From positions 1-57,248 of the forward strand of contig JBFWUW010000046.1 in assembly GCA_050247075.1 (NCBI GenBank): a stretch of 57,248 nucleotides of DNA, in the 5' to 3' direction. Positions within the stretch are counted from its first letter, which is position 1. Each line of letters begins with the position of its first letter. The notes under the pieces are model-generated. The model was not told the DNA's origin. It searched no databases and was given only the letters and a program-made list of their open reading frames with translations. Both the position numbers and the translations under genes were made by a program. Positions 35,451 to 43,829 of this stretch are shown piece by piece. This DNA is from JBFWUW01 sp050247075 (GTDB taxonomy: Bacteria; Planctomycetota; Planctomycetia; Pirellulales; JBFWUW01).

Positions 35451-36380
35451 CTACGCCAAATCGCGGTCTTCAAACAAGAATAACGCGCCGACCAGCGCAA
35501 ACAGCGTGTAGATGGCGGCGTAGGCGGTGGTCCAGCCCAAATAGAGTTTGGGGATGGGCATATCTCGAAACACCGGCGGGTTGATGTTGAAGTGGTCCAG
35601 GTTCGGGACCACCACGGCGATTAATTGGGCCACAAATCGCACCGGTTCCAGCCCCGCCTCCGTCGATTGCACCAGCAGCGGCAGCAAGTGCCCCAGTATG
35701 TACACCGACAGGCAGATAATCAGGTTGGGCAGCATCGGCAGCCGGGTGGAAATGGCCACGATAATCGACACCAGCATCACCACTTCCAGGAAGGACACAA
35801 AAAGATATGGCGTGATCATCTTCACCTCGGCCAGGCACTGCGCGACGGTGGGGGGCTCTTGGGAATTCTCGCGGGCGTCGTAAGCTACCTTTTTCGACAC
35901 CGTGCAAAGAAAAACCACGCCTAGTATCAAAAACATGGCCGCCACGGGGACCAGCACTCCCAAAAACTTGCCCAGAATAAATTGCAAACGGCTGACCGGC
36001 TTGGAAAGCAAGGTCAATGCCGTGCGTCCCTCGATCTCCTCGGCAATCGCCAGGCTGGCGGTCCACAGCCCCAGGAACATCGACAACAATTTGATCGTTG
36101 TCACCCCGGACGACTTCAGCATCTTGATATCTTCGCCGAAGGTGTTGTACGGGATAAACGTAGAAGCGACCAGCAAGGCCGTACCGATCAGCAACAACAC
36201 CAAAAACAACGGTTGCGAGATCGACTCCTTGGCGGTCGTCTGCATGATCGCCGCCAGCTTGGGGGCCACTTCACGGAAGCCCATGAACGCCAGATACAAG
36301 CCGAACGCGACCAAAGCCGCCCAGCCAAAGATCCAGCCGAGCGGGTCGATCCAGTTAGAAACTACTACGGCAAGCGTCAT
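35451..36380 (-). CDS. ABC-2-type transporter permease, orphan
   Basis: 309 residues with six or so hydrophobic helices, for example 'LFLVLLLIGTALLVASTFIPY', 'LLSMFLGLWTASLAIAEEIEG', 'FLGVLVPVAAMFLILGVVFLC' and 'AIYTLFALVGALFLFEDRDLA'. The 'EEIEGRTALTLLSKPVSRLQFILGKFLGVL' stretch is the conserved cytoplasmic loop of ABC-2 permeases (the NatB/CcmB-like group). No ATP-binding protein is encoded within several kilobases, so its partner is elsewhere. Substrate unknown. It converges with the Gfo/Idh gene across copy E. Confidence 0.8.
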   Translation of the reverse strand: MTLAVVVSNWIDPLGWIFGWAALVAFGLYLAFMGFREVAPKLAAIMQTTAKESISQPLFLVLLLIGTALLVASTFIPYNTFGEDIKMLKSSGVTTIKLLSMFLGLWTASLAIAEEIEGRTALTLLSKPVSRLQFILGKFLGVLVPVAAMFLILGVVFLCTVSKKVAYDARENSQEPPTVAQCLAEVKMITPYLFVSFLEVVMLVSIIVAISTRLPMLPNLIICLSVYILGHLLPLLVQSTEAGLEPVRFVAQLIAVVVPNLDHFNINPPVFRDMPIPKLYLGWTTAYAAIYTLFALVGALFLFEDRDLA

Positions 36381-36460
36381 GGGCGGGTCGATGCGTTGGA
36401 GAATGCGTGACAGAAGAAAGCCGACTGCATGAAGTTATCAGGCCGGCTAATGTTGGCTAT

Positions 36461-36733
36461 CTAGTATTTGATCGTGAATCGCTTCCATTCGCCCGTGGCG
36501 TGGCCTGATTGCATGTCGGCGGCGTCAATGTAGCGTTCGAGGGTAATACGCACGGCGTGGAGGAAATGTTCAAGCTCGGTCGATTCGCCCTCGGCGGTGA
36601 GCAAAACACCCCCGTTGGGCAAGTTTTGCACAAAACCCGCCACGGCAAATCTGGCGGCTAAATCGTGGACCGTAGCACGAAAACCGACTCCCTGGACATG
36701 CCCGGAGTAACGCACCGTGCAACGCTCGTTCAT
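36461..36733 (-). CDS. acyP: Acylphosphatase
   Basis: 90 residues, exactly the family length. 'RYSGHVQGVGFRATVHDLAARF' has the phosphate-binding loop and catalytic Arg19; 'AGFVQNLPNGGVLLTAEG' has the catalytic Asn37. Hydrolyses carboxyl-phosphate bonds such as acetyl or 1,3-bisphosphoglycerate acyl phosphates in the cytoplasm. No operon partner is close; the next minus-strand gene upstream (PPK2) ends 195 bases away. Confidence 0.93.
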   Translation of the reverse strand: MNERCTVRYSGHVQGVGFRATVHDLAARFAVAGFVQNLPNGGVLLTAEGESTELEHFLHAVRITLERYIDAADMQSGHATGEWKRFTIKY

Positions 36734-36928
36734 GTTCCGGTTCTTGGCTGGCAGTCACCAATTGCCCCCTTCCTTAATCCGCCAGTATAAGGACCATATC
36801 GCCCGGTCGCCAGCGTTTGGCAAAGCAGTACGGGGCCAGTGGCCCACGGAAATTGGAGAAGGCGACTCCGTCACCGTGGAGCCCCAATTGCCGGATTCGT
36901 ACGAATGGCGGTTCGGTAACAGCCTGGG

Positions 36929-37840
36929 TCATTTGCCGGGTGATGGTTTTTCATCCTCTGCCTTGAGCTGTTGCAAAGCCTTATCCAGGTCGCCCTTGGC
37001 CTCGGCGCTGACCGTAGGATACCGTAGATCCAGGTGACGGATACGATAAGCGATGATGTCGGCCACGCAGGCCCTGGCGAACCACTTTTTGTCGGCGGGA
37101 ATTACGTACCAGGGGGCATCTTTGGTGCTGGTGGCCTGGAGCATTTCCTCGTAGGCGTGCTGGTATTCGTCCCAATAGGCCCGCTCGCGCAGGTCGGCGG
37201 CGGAAAACTTCCAGTGCTTTTCGGGGTTTTCCAGCCGTTCCAAGAACCGTTCCCGCTGTTCCTCGCGCGAGACATTCAAGAAGAACTTGATGATGCACAC
37301 ATTGTTGTGTGAGTTGGTCCGCTCAAAGGCATTGATATCCTCAAACCGGGCTTGCCAGACGTCTTTCAACGGGGCGCTGCGCTGTTTGCGGGACAGCCAT
37401 TGCTGGTCGAGAAACTCCGGATGAACCCGCACCACCAGGACTTCCTCGTAATACGAGCGGTTGAAAATGGCGATCTGTCCGCGGGCCGGGGCAATCCTCA
37501 TGGGCCGCCACAAAAAGTGATGCAGCCGCTCTTCGTCGCTGGGGGCCTTAAAGCTGTGGACCGCCACCCCCTGCGGGTTGACGCCCGACATGACATGCTT
37601 GATGGTGCCATCCTTTCCGGCGGCATCCATGGCCTGAAAAATCACAATCACCGAGTACTCTTTGCTGGCCCACAACAGTTCTTGGGCATCGGCCAGCAGC
37701 GAGACATCTTCCAACAAGGCCGCATGGGCCTGCTTCTTGTTCTTAAAGTCCGACGTGAACCTGGGGTCGTGATCCTTGAGCGAGAGCTTTTTTCCAGGTT
37801 CAACCAGAAAAGGCGTATGATCGATGCGGTGCGTGGACAT
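36929..37840 (-). CDS. Polyphosphate kinase 2 family protein
   Basis: 303 residues from the start at 37840; the extra 32 upstream residues look non-coding. Walker A is 'VIVIFQAMDAAGKDGTIKHVMSGVNP' and the Walker B/lid region is 'GQIAIFNRSYYEEVLVVRVHPEFL', with the basic 'LRERAYWDEYQHAYEEML' and 'PWYVIPADKKWFARACVADII' hallmarks of PPK2. These cytoplasmic enzymes move phosphate between polyphosphate and nucleotides; the class-I-like size suggests NDP phosphorylation from polyP. Transcribed in the same direction as the acylphosphatase gene downstream, 195 bases apart. Confidence 0.9.
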   Translation of the reverse strand: MSTHRIDHTPFLVEPGKKLSLKDHDPRFTSDFKNKKQAHAALLEDVSLLADAQELLWASKEYSVIVIFQAMDAAGKDGTIKHVMSGVNPQGVAVHSFKAPSDEERLHHFLWRPMRIAPARGQIAIFNRSYYEEVLVVRVHPEFLDQQWLSRKQRSAPLKDVWQARFEDINAFERTNSHNNVCIIKFFLNVSREEQRERFLERLENPEKHWKFSAADLRERAYWDEYQHAYEEMLQATSTKDAPWYVIPADKKWFARACVADIIAYRIRHLDLRYPTVSAEAKGDLDKALQQLKAEDEKPSPGK

Positions 37841-38388
37841 GGGCCGGCTTGAATGATGGAGAGGATAGCGAAGAGGCCAAGGCCATCCGCCCATCATAGT
37901 TGGCAAAGCCCGCCGGGGCGAGGATTGCACTGCCACACCGCCACGAAGAACCCGTCGGCCTGGCCGCGCGGAGTTGTCCGTCCGGCGGCAACCACAAGGG
38001 GAGGAAGACGTTCCAACCGAGCCTAGCGGAAAGTGTATCCGCGTTGCTCCAACGGCGGGCTATTTTCCGCGTACGACAATTTCGCCAATCATTGCCAGAA
38101 CGGCACAGAATCCAAGACTAACCACGGTCTGAATGAGGTGGACGGGCATGATGGTTCCCAATGAGTCGGTACATCGATGTGCATCCTTGGGTGAGGCTAA
38201 ACCATCCTTGCCTTGCACTCTCATCGGAAAACCATCAACGGCTGCTGCAAGATTCAGCCCGGCTGCCATTCGCCGTGAAGAATTGGATCAGAATCCGCAC
38301 GCCCAACAGTTTGCCTACGCCGTGCAAACGATACGCAAGCAGGCCCCACGTCGCACGTTTGCACCGGTTGTAGGCCCGCGGAAAGGAT

Positions 38389-38413
38389 GAAGGCGGAAGG
38401 ATGAAGGATGAAA
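38389..38413. repeat. Heptameric AGGATGA tract
   Basis: AAAGGATGAAGGCGGAAGGA then TGAAGGATGA. Nearly the same unit order as the tract at 7337-7385 and the inverse tract at about 46725-46750, 31 kb and 8 kb away. Confidence 0.65.
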
Positions 38414-38479
38414 AAGGGCGAGTCGGATGGGGCGATTGCTGGCTGGGGTGAAGGGTGCCTGGGTCTGACCAACGGGAAG

Positions 38480-38566
38480 GCCCAGCGGAGTTGTATTCCA
38501 ACCAGAGAAGCCGATAGACACCGCACCAGGGCAAACCGGTTGGAACACCAACTCCGCTCTCGCCAT
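38480..38566. repeat. GCGGAGTTG hairpin element, full copy (inverse orientation)
   Basis: Arms GCGGAGTTGTATTCCAACC (38485-38503) and GGTTGGAACACCAACTCCGC (38538-38557) pair over 19 positions with a single indel; the loop is about 34 bases. It matches the reverse of the copy at 31290. Confidence 0.7.
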
Positions 38567-38606
38567 GCGCTGCGCTTCTGACCCAGCCACCTGTCGCCAA
38601 GGGCCA

Positions 38607-38640
38607 AGCTGACGGCTGACAGCTTCTCCGCTGACAGCTT
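38607..38640. repeat. GCTGACAGCTTCTCC dispersed repeat
   Basis: Core GGCTGACAGCTTCTCCGCTG followed by ACAGCTT. Recurs at 6508-6545, 46691-46718 and 47661-47700, and inverted at 6242-6262. Confidence 0.65.
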
Positions 38641-38661
38641 GCCGCGCTTTGCGAGGTTCCT

Positions 38662-39921
38662 TTACTCCCGTGTAATCTTCTTCCAACGGATATCGCGCAG
38701 GGCCGCGGTGGTACACCACGAACAGATTCCCAGCGGCTTGGACTTGGCGACCTCGGGCCGGATCGACAGTTCTCGCCCGGCGGTGGCGAAGTCCACCACG
38801 GTCTCGCCGTCGATGGCCGCCACGATCCGGTCTTTGGTAACGGTTAGCCGAATGCGGTACCAACGCTGGCGTTCAAAACCCATCACCTTGCGGGTCTCGT
38901 TGCGGGCGGCATCCTTGCCATCGATGCTGGAGAGGCCGACGACCGCGCCCCCCCAGCCGCCGACGATCAAACTGCAAGGCGAGTCGCCCACCGGAAAGGT
39001 CAACCCGCAGAAGAAATCGTTGCCATCCACGCGCATGGCTTCCAACGTCAGCTCGTAATCGGACTGGGGAAAATCCTTGGTCCAGGTCACGCCGTTGCAG
39101 CCGTCGGTAAAGCCAATCTTAATCGCCTTGTCTTGAACTTCCACATCGGCGGCGGTACCGAACTCGCTCTGCTTCCAGCCCGCCAGCGATTCGCCGTCGA
39201 ACATTTTGGTCCACTCGCCCGCATCATCGGCCGCTTGCTCCAATTTGCGCCAGCGGATATTGCGCAAAGCAGATGAGGTGTACCACGAGGCAATCCCCAG
39301 CGGGCGGACCGGTTCTTGCTCCCACCAGACGGAAAACTTCTTGCTCTCTGTCGGCAGATCAATGACTTGCTCGTCGCCAATCCAGACGCCGATGTGGGCG
39401 TCTGCCACCCGCAACCGCACGGTATACCACTTTCCGTTCTCGAATTTCTGGAAGTGAGTGGTCTGGTTCTCCACGGCGCTTTGGTCGTCAACGTTGGAGA
39501 GTCCGACCACGCCGCCTCCCCAGCCGCCGACAATCAGCGTGCATGGAGAATCGCCCACGGGAAAGGTCAGCCCGCAGAAAAAGTCTTGCCCCTCGACGCG
39601 CATCGCCTCCAGCGACAGTTCGTAGCCGCTCGTGGGAAAGTCCTGCTTCAAGCGAATGCCGGTGGCCGGTTCCCCCTTGTTCAGCCGCAAGTGGCCATCG
39701 TCCACGTAGACCTTGCCATGCTGGGCGAAAGATGTCTTGGCTTTTTCCAGAACCTCCCAGCCGTCGAGAGTCTTGCCGTCAAACAGCGATTGCCAGCCAT
39801 CCGCCGCTTCATCCGTGGCAGCCTCCTCCGCACCACGGGCCGTTCCCCCAATCCACAAGCACCCCAACAATGCCAACAAGGTAATAACGGGCGAACGGCC
39901 AACAATCGGGCAACGAGACAT
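38662..39921 (-). CDS. Tandem DUF1080 (3-keto-disaccharide hydrolase-like) protein
   Basis: 419 residues with a signal peptide (ITLLALLGCLWIGGTARG). Two full DUF1080 lectin-like (laminin-G/concanavalin fold) domains follow each other: residues 42-228 ('GWQSLFDGKTLDGWEVLEK' through 'LGIASWYTSSALRNIRWRKL') and 237-416 ('EWTKMFDGESLAGWKQSEF' through 'LGICSWCTTAALRDIRWKKI'). The halves share 'ALRxIRWxK' ends and the exact segment DFFCGLTFPVGDSPC-like ('DFFCGLTFPVGDSPC' in each), so they arose by duplication. Family members bind or cleave 3-keto sugars in the periplasm. The gene stands alone; substrate unknown. Confidence 0.9.
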   Translation of the reverse strand: MSRCPIVGRSPVITLLALLGCLWIGGTARGAEEAATDEAADGWQSLFDGKTLDGWEVLEKAKTSFAQHGKVYVDDGHLRLNKGEPATGIRLKQDFPTSGYELSLEAMRVEGQDFFCGLTFPVGDSPCTLIVGGWGGGVVGLSNVDDQSAVENQTTHFQKFENGKWYTVRLRVADAHIGVWIGDEQVIDLPTESKKFSVWWEQEPVRPLGIASWYTSSALRNIRWRKLEQAADDAGEWTKMFDGESLAGWKQSEFGTAADVEVQDKAIKIGFTDGCNGVTWTKDFPQSDYELTLEAMRVDGNDFFCGLTFPVGDSPCSLIVGGWGGAVVGLSSIDGKDAARNETRKVMGFERQRWYRIRLTVTKDRIVAAIDGETVVDFATAGRELSIRPEVAKSKPLGICSWCTTAALRDIRWKKITRE

Positions 39922-40131
39922 GGCGGCACCGGCGGGGTTAACGAGGCTTTTTCAGGTGATGGACCCTTACGAATGCACGAACTGCCAGGCGTTCGACCCT
40001 GCAACGGTCGAGAGCAGCTCTTGGACCGCGCACCATGCAATCGTGGTTGTGCATCGACCGCGAAACAGAGCCAGTTTACACGCCGAAACCCCGTCATGAC
40101 CAGAGTTGCACCCTCGCCTGACCGTTTCTCT

Positions 40132-40395
40132 TTAGCCGCCGGCGTCGGCGGAGAGGATCAATAGCGCGTCGCCAGATTGCAGCGGCGTGTCGGGGTCCGA
40201 CAAGAAGCGTTGGCCGTTGAGATTGGCCAGGTAGCCCGGCCTCAGCCGCGACGGCAGCAGGCAAGTCTCGGCCAGCGCAGGAAAACGCGTCGCCAGTTCG
40301 GCCAATACTTGGCGCAGCGAATCGCCAGCCACCGTGGCCGAGGCCACGCCGGCACGTTGCCGCGGAATGCCAAAAAATTCAACCTGAATCGACAT
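40132..40395 (-). CDS. MoaD/ThiS-like sulfur-carrier protein
   Basis: 87 residues from the start at 40395. A beta-grasp fold of MoaD size: 'MSIQVEFFGIPRQRAGVASATV' at the start, 'LRQVLAELATRFPAL' in the helix, and 'LQSGDALLILSADAGG' at the end with the C-terminal Gly-Gly that is adenylated and thiolated in MoaD and ThiS. Probably a cytoplasmic sulfur donor; whether for molybdopterin, thiazole or another pathway cannot be told. No MoaE or MoeB gene adjoins it. It lies 95 bases downstream of the coiled-coil gene. Confidence 0.8.
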   Translation of the reverse strand: MSIQVEFFGIPRQRAGVASATVAGDSLRQVLAELATRFPALAETCLLPSRLRPGYLANLNGQRFLSDPDTPLQSGDALLILSADAGG

Positions 40396-40489
40396 GTTCC
40401 GCCTACAAAAAGCTGGAGGCGGCTCGCGCAAAACGGGCCGCCTCCAGCGTATGGTTTAGAGATCAGGAAAAATTCCCAAACACATTCGG

Positions 40490-41926
40490 TTACGGATACG
40501 CGCTCTCTTTCTTCTTCGTCTTTTGCAGGTCGCGCGGGTTGCGCTTCTTGAACAGTTCGCTGGTGGCCGTACCGTGCGATTTGTGCGGGCGCGTCTTGTC
40601 GGTGGTGTACGGTGGGAAGTCCTTGGCATCGACCGAGCGGCCGAACTCAATCACGCGGTTGGGGTCTTTCCAACCCATGTGGTCCAGGAATTTCTCCATC
40701 GTGATCACTTCCACGCCCAGCAGCTTGGCTTCTCTTTGAATCTGGGTGAACCCCTTGTCCGGGGCCGTCTTGGGCGGCTTACCGATAATCAGGTAGCGAG
40801 TATTCATCGTCAGCCCTGGCCCGGCGATCTTGCCGTCCTCGGTGACTTCGGCATCGATGAGGCTGCCACGCAAGGTAATCAAGCTCTTAATCATCTCCGC
40901 ATCGGAGAGTTCATCACCGTTGAAGTCCATGAAGCCGGCCAGGGCAAACCGTTCGGCGCGGCCAGGGTGCCACAGCGGCGTATAGATCTGGTCGCCCGGC
41001 ACGATGGGGTCTGAGATGGAGTCTTGAAGAATACGGGCCTCGGCCAGGTGTTCGCCCAAGATTTGGACAACTTCAATCTTGGCCTTTACATCGTTGCGGG
41101 CGACGCCGTTTTCGTCGTGCCCCCAAACGCTAAAGCCCAACTGGGTGGGGAGTGCATCGGCCCGGCCCAGGTTGATCCAAACCGTCCCCGTGGTTTGGTT
41201 AATCCAGCGGATCTCGCCATCGGCCACTTCAAACGACTCGTTCTGAATGTCCTTGATTTTCTCGCCTTGGGCATCGTTGACTTGGGTCAACTTGCTGATA
41301 TCGGTGAGATAGTCTTTCACCTTGGCTGCGTGGTCGGCCTGAATGGTGACGATTTGCTCGTCGAGGGCCTTCTTTTGGCTGGCCAGATTCTCGCGTTCCT
41401 TGACGTGGTCCTCGTCTTGCTTTTTGAACTCGTTCTGAGCGTCAATCAGGCGTTGCGCGGCAGCCATGGCTTCATCTTTTTGGGCTTTGACCAGACTGTC
41501 GGTATTGGCCTCGATCTCGTCGATGCGGGTGCGCATGGCCGTTAGTTCCACGCGTTCTTGCTTGCGCTCTTCGTCGGCCTTGATGAAATTCTCTTTCAGG
41601 GTGGCCAACGCACCGCGATAGTTGCGGTCGGTCAGGGGCAAGGCACTGGCAAAATCGTCCATACTGGTGTTGAAATCGGCGGTTACTTTGTCCACCGTGT
41701 CGGAATTGTCGGCTCCGATCATGGTCTTCAACTGGGCGATCTCGTCCAAGACGGCTCGCAAGTCGTTAGCGGCCTTGCTGGCCTTGGCGGAGTCCTCGAC
41801 CGATTTCTTGCTGGCCTCCTCAGACTCCTTGAAGAACATGAAGGTCGTAATGCTCAACACAATGGTGAGTATCACGAAGATAATGACTGCAATCTGCAAT
41901 CCCTGATGTTCGCCGCTGCGTGCCAT
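40490..41926 (-). CDS. Membrane-anchored coiled-coil protein with BRCT-like C-terminal segment
   Basis: 478 residues from the start at 41926; upstream in-frame residues are atypical. One transmembrane helix (IAVIIFVILTIVLSITTFMFF, residues 12-32) anchors a long coiled coil (about 38-240, rich in Glu/Lys/Ala, for example 'EERKQERVELTAMRTRIDEIEAN'). A globular middle region follows ('TVWINLGRADALPTQLGFSVWG'), and the end ('RYLIIGKPPKTAPDKGF', 'AKLLGVEVITMEKFLDHMGW') has a BRCT-like pattern. Likely cytoplasmic-facing or envelope-spanning scaffold, function unknown. It is transcribed toward the MoaD-like gene and may share a transcript with it. Confidence 0.75.
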   Translation of the reverse strand: MARSGEHQGLQIAVIIFVILTIVLSITTFMFFKESEEASKKSVEDSAKASKAANDLRAVLDEIAQLKTMIGADNSDTVDKVTADFNTSMDDFASALPLTDRNYRGALATLKENFIKADEERKQERVELTAMRTRIDEIEANTDSLVKAQKDEAMAAAQRLIDAQNEFKKQDEDHVKERENLASQKKALDEQIVTIQADHAAKVKDYLTDISKLTQVNDAQGEKIKDIQNESFEVADGEIRWINQTTGTVWINLGRADALPTQLGFSVWGHDENGVARNDVKAKIEVVQILGEHLAEARILQDSISDPIVPGDQIYTPLWHPGRAERFALAGFMDFNGDELSDAEMIKSLITLRGSLIDAEVTEDGKIAGPGLTMNTRYLIIGKPPKTAPDKGFTQIQREAKLLGVEVITMEKFLDHMGWKDPNRVIEFGRSVDAKDFPPYTTDKTRPHKSHGTATSELFKKRNPRDLQKTKKKESAYP

Positions 41927-42347
41927 GGCTCTGTTACTCCACTGCTGACACTTGGTGGGGCGGAATCGTCCCAACGTGCTGAATGCCGGCGACCCGTTCC
42001 GAAAGGTCAACCGAGAAATGCCTCATCTCATGTGAGTTCTGGTTAGCTAGCAGCAGCCTTGAATACCGATTGGCTGCGGATGACGCTCATTCGCCGTATG
42101 CTCGACAGAAGACGTAACTCCATCCTAAATCCAGGCTTGAGGACGGTCAACAAAAAAGTGGCGTTTCCCAGGTGCGTTGGCCCCGCAGTCGCCCAATTCC
42201 CCCCCTCGCAGTCTATTTTCGCAGGCACGGCTCCCAAGGCCACCAGAAAACCGGGCATCGGGCCAACCATTGTGTCGTAAAGCCTCTTAAAATAAGCTCT
42301 TAGCCATACTGCGCGATTCATTTACCTCGGTTTCGATCGATCCCACG
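41927..42347. other. Divergent promoter region
   Basis: 421 bases between the divergent coiled-coil gene and the DUF2007-like gene. It must hold both promoters. I found no repeat family member and no convincing small gene. Confidence 0.4.
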
Positions 42348-42965
42348 ATGGCCGATCATGTCCCCACGCCCGACTCGGGTAAACCCAAGAGCGACGACCA
42401 GATCCGCGCGGCGCTCCAGGCAATTCGACGTGAACCGCACGAAGCCAGCCCGGCGGGACCGCAAACCAACGGCATGGGCCCAGACGAGAGATTTGCCGTG
42501 GCCTCGTTTTATGAAGCAGACAACGCACGGCTCTTTCAAGCCCGTCTGTTGAGCCTAGGCGTTCTCTCGCGCAGCGAAAGCAGCCGTGGCGAGACACGCA
42601 TTTTGATCGATCTGGCCGATCGTGAAAAAACATTGACCAGCCTGGCCGAACATCTCCGCGAATCACCGAATTTGCGCTTACCACGCAACAACCGCGGCCT
42701 GGACTTTGCCCTACTTGGTGGTGCAATTGGCCTGGTCATCGGGTTAGTGCTGTTCTCCACACCGGCTTTGATCGTCAAGAAAATCGCGATCTTATTCATC
42801 GTGACCGCCATTGGCGGACTGACTGGTTTAGAGATCGGATTGCTGCACGAAAACCTGCGCCGCCACCGTAGGTTTCAGTTTGGCATGCGGGAATTCTTGG
42901 TCCTGGCGATCATTCCAGCGCTGATGCTGTTGTTTTGGCGGATCGTGCGCGAAGAGTTGCGTTAG
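42348..42965 (+). CDS. DUF2007-like signal domain plus two or three membrane helices
   Basis: 205 residues. The segment 'FAVASFYEADNARLFQARLLSLGVLSRSESSRG' through 'LADREKTLTSLAEHL' has the DUF2007 'putative signal-transducing' pattern (xFxxxxEAxxxxxxLxxxGI). Two hydrophobic helices follow ('FALLGGAIGLVIGLVLFS', 'IAILFIVTAIGGLTGLEIGLL'), then a third near the end ('FLVLAIIPALMLLFW'). Inner-membrane protein with a cytoplasmic head; function unknown. Its end converges with the GlsB-type gene, 12 bases apart. Confidence 0.65.
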   Translation: MADHVPTPDSGKPKSDDQIRAALQAIRREPHEASPAGPQTNGMGPDERFAVASFYEADNARLFQARLLSLGVLSRSESSRGETRILIDLADREKTLTSLAEHLRESPNLRLPRNNRGLDFALLGGAIGLVIGLVLFSTPALIVKKIAILFIVTAIGGLTGLEIGLLHENLRRHRRFQFGMREFLVLAIIPALMLLFWRIVREELR

Positions 42966-42977
42966 CGGATCGCCAGA

Positions 42978-43250
42978 TCAAACCGTGGAGCGACGGCTCA
43001 GCAATCCCAACACAGCGACAAACAGCGCGGCACCGATAATCGACCAGACCACGGGAAAGGAGCGTCCGCCCACTTGAATCGACAGAATCTCAGCCATGCC
43101 GACCTGACCGGCGATCCAACTCCCCAGCAGCGCCCCGATTAAGCCGAGGGCGATCGATACCAGGCAGCCGCCATGAGAGTAGCCCACGATGGCCTGCGCC
43201 ACACCGCCGCATACTCCAGCGATGAGCAGTAGCAAGAGAAAGCCAAGCAT
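42978..43250 (-). CDS. GlsB/YeaQ/YmgE-family membrane protein
   Basis: 90 residues from the start at 43250, where the product begins with its first helix (LGFLLLLLIAGVCGGVAQAIVGY). The pattern 'LIAGVCGGVAQAIVGYSHGGCLVSIALGLIGALLGSWIAGQVGM' is the transglycosylase-associated/GlsB family, with Gly-rich helices that pack in the membrane; a third helix follows ('VWSIIGAALFVAVLGLL'). These small proteins are induced in stationary phase or stress in other bacteria. Divergence from that use cannot be seen here. Confidence 0.8.
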   Translation of the reverse strand: MLGFLLLLLIAGVCGGVAQAIVGYSHGGCLVSIALGLIGALLGSWIAGQVGMAEILSIQVGGRSFPVVWSIIGAALFVAVLGLLSRRSTV

Positions 43251-43321
43251 TGGATGTTCCCCTCTTTCAAATGGGTGTGACAAATCCGCCAACCGGGCGG
43301 TTGCAGCGCGTTCAATCTGGC

Positions 43322-43621
43322 TTAAGAAGTACCAAGTTTCGCGCCCGTAATGGGGGTGCGGGCCGGCGGATCACTGCAAGGAAAAGATTCCTCGCTCGCT
43401 TCTTGCACCATGTCCTTAGCTTCCGCGGCGGAGGCCGCGGCCCCCAGTTTCTGCATGGCCTGGCCACAACATTCCAGCGACATACATGATGCATCGCACT
43501 GGCATCCCACGGTTACTTGCAGCTCCATGCCGCATTTTTCGCAGCGATAATGGTCGCCCGGTTGGGGGTGGCTGGCCGTTGCCGCGCCGCTGGCCGCCGA
43601 GGCCTTGGATTTAGTTGCCAT
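43322..43621 (-). CDS. Small Cys-rich metal-binding protein
   Basis: 99 residues. 'DHYRCEKCGMELQVTVGCQC' holds a CxxC knuckle like that of desulfoferrodoxin or rubredoxin N-termini; further Cys in 'DASCMSLECCGQAMQKL' gives eight Cys in the first 60 residues. The remainder is Ala/Glu/Ser-rich and likely disordered. Expected to bind zinc or iron in the cytoplasm; no membrane segment or signal. A gap of about 70 bases separates it from the GlsB-type gene downstream. Confidence 0.65.
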   Translation of the reverse strand: MATKSKASAASGAATASHPQPGDHYRCEKCGMELQVTVGCQCDASCMSLECCGQAMQKLGAAASAAEAKDMVQEASEESFPCSDPPARTPITGAKLGTS

Positions 43622-43829
43622 CGTTGTGGACTCCTATTGGTATCGCCCCGCTTGCAGTCAATGCAATCATCATGCCAAGCAAGCAGAAACGGCGGATGGA
43701 ATTCGCGAAATTGGCTAAAAAGCGATCGTCCGTGGCGGCCGAGGAAGCAATGCCAGCGAGGCCCGTCGCGTGCTTCATTTCGGCGCAGTACCACGCGCGG
43801 TTGTCGTTTATGCTTGGCCTTCTAAACCA

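Larger units (their letters stand above)
37841..38661. other. Long intergenic region with three repeat types
   Basis: 821 bases. It holds an AGGATGA period-7 tract (38389-38413), a full GCGGAGTTG element (38480-38566) and a GCTGACAGCTTCTCC repeat (38607-38640). A 29-codon minus-strand frame at 38060-38149 encodes one hydrophobic helix, but has no ribosome site. Nothing else gene-like. Confidence 0.5.

Noticed and set aside
38060..38149. 29-codon minus-strand frame with one hydrophobic helix
   Set aside because: No ribosome site and no conservation information; could be chance.
23672..40395. A molybdenum cofactor pathway made of the MobA-like and MoaD-like genes
   Set aside because: The two lie 16 kb apart with no other Mo-cofactor gene between them, so a functional link is unsupported.
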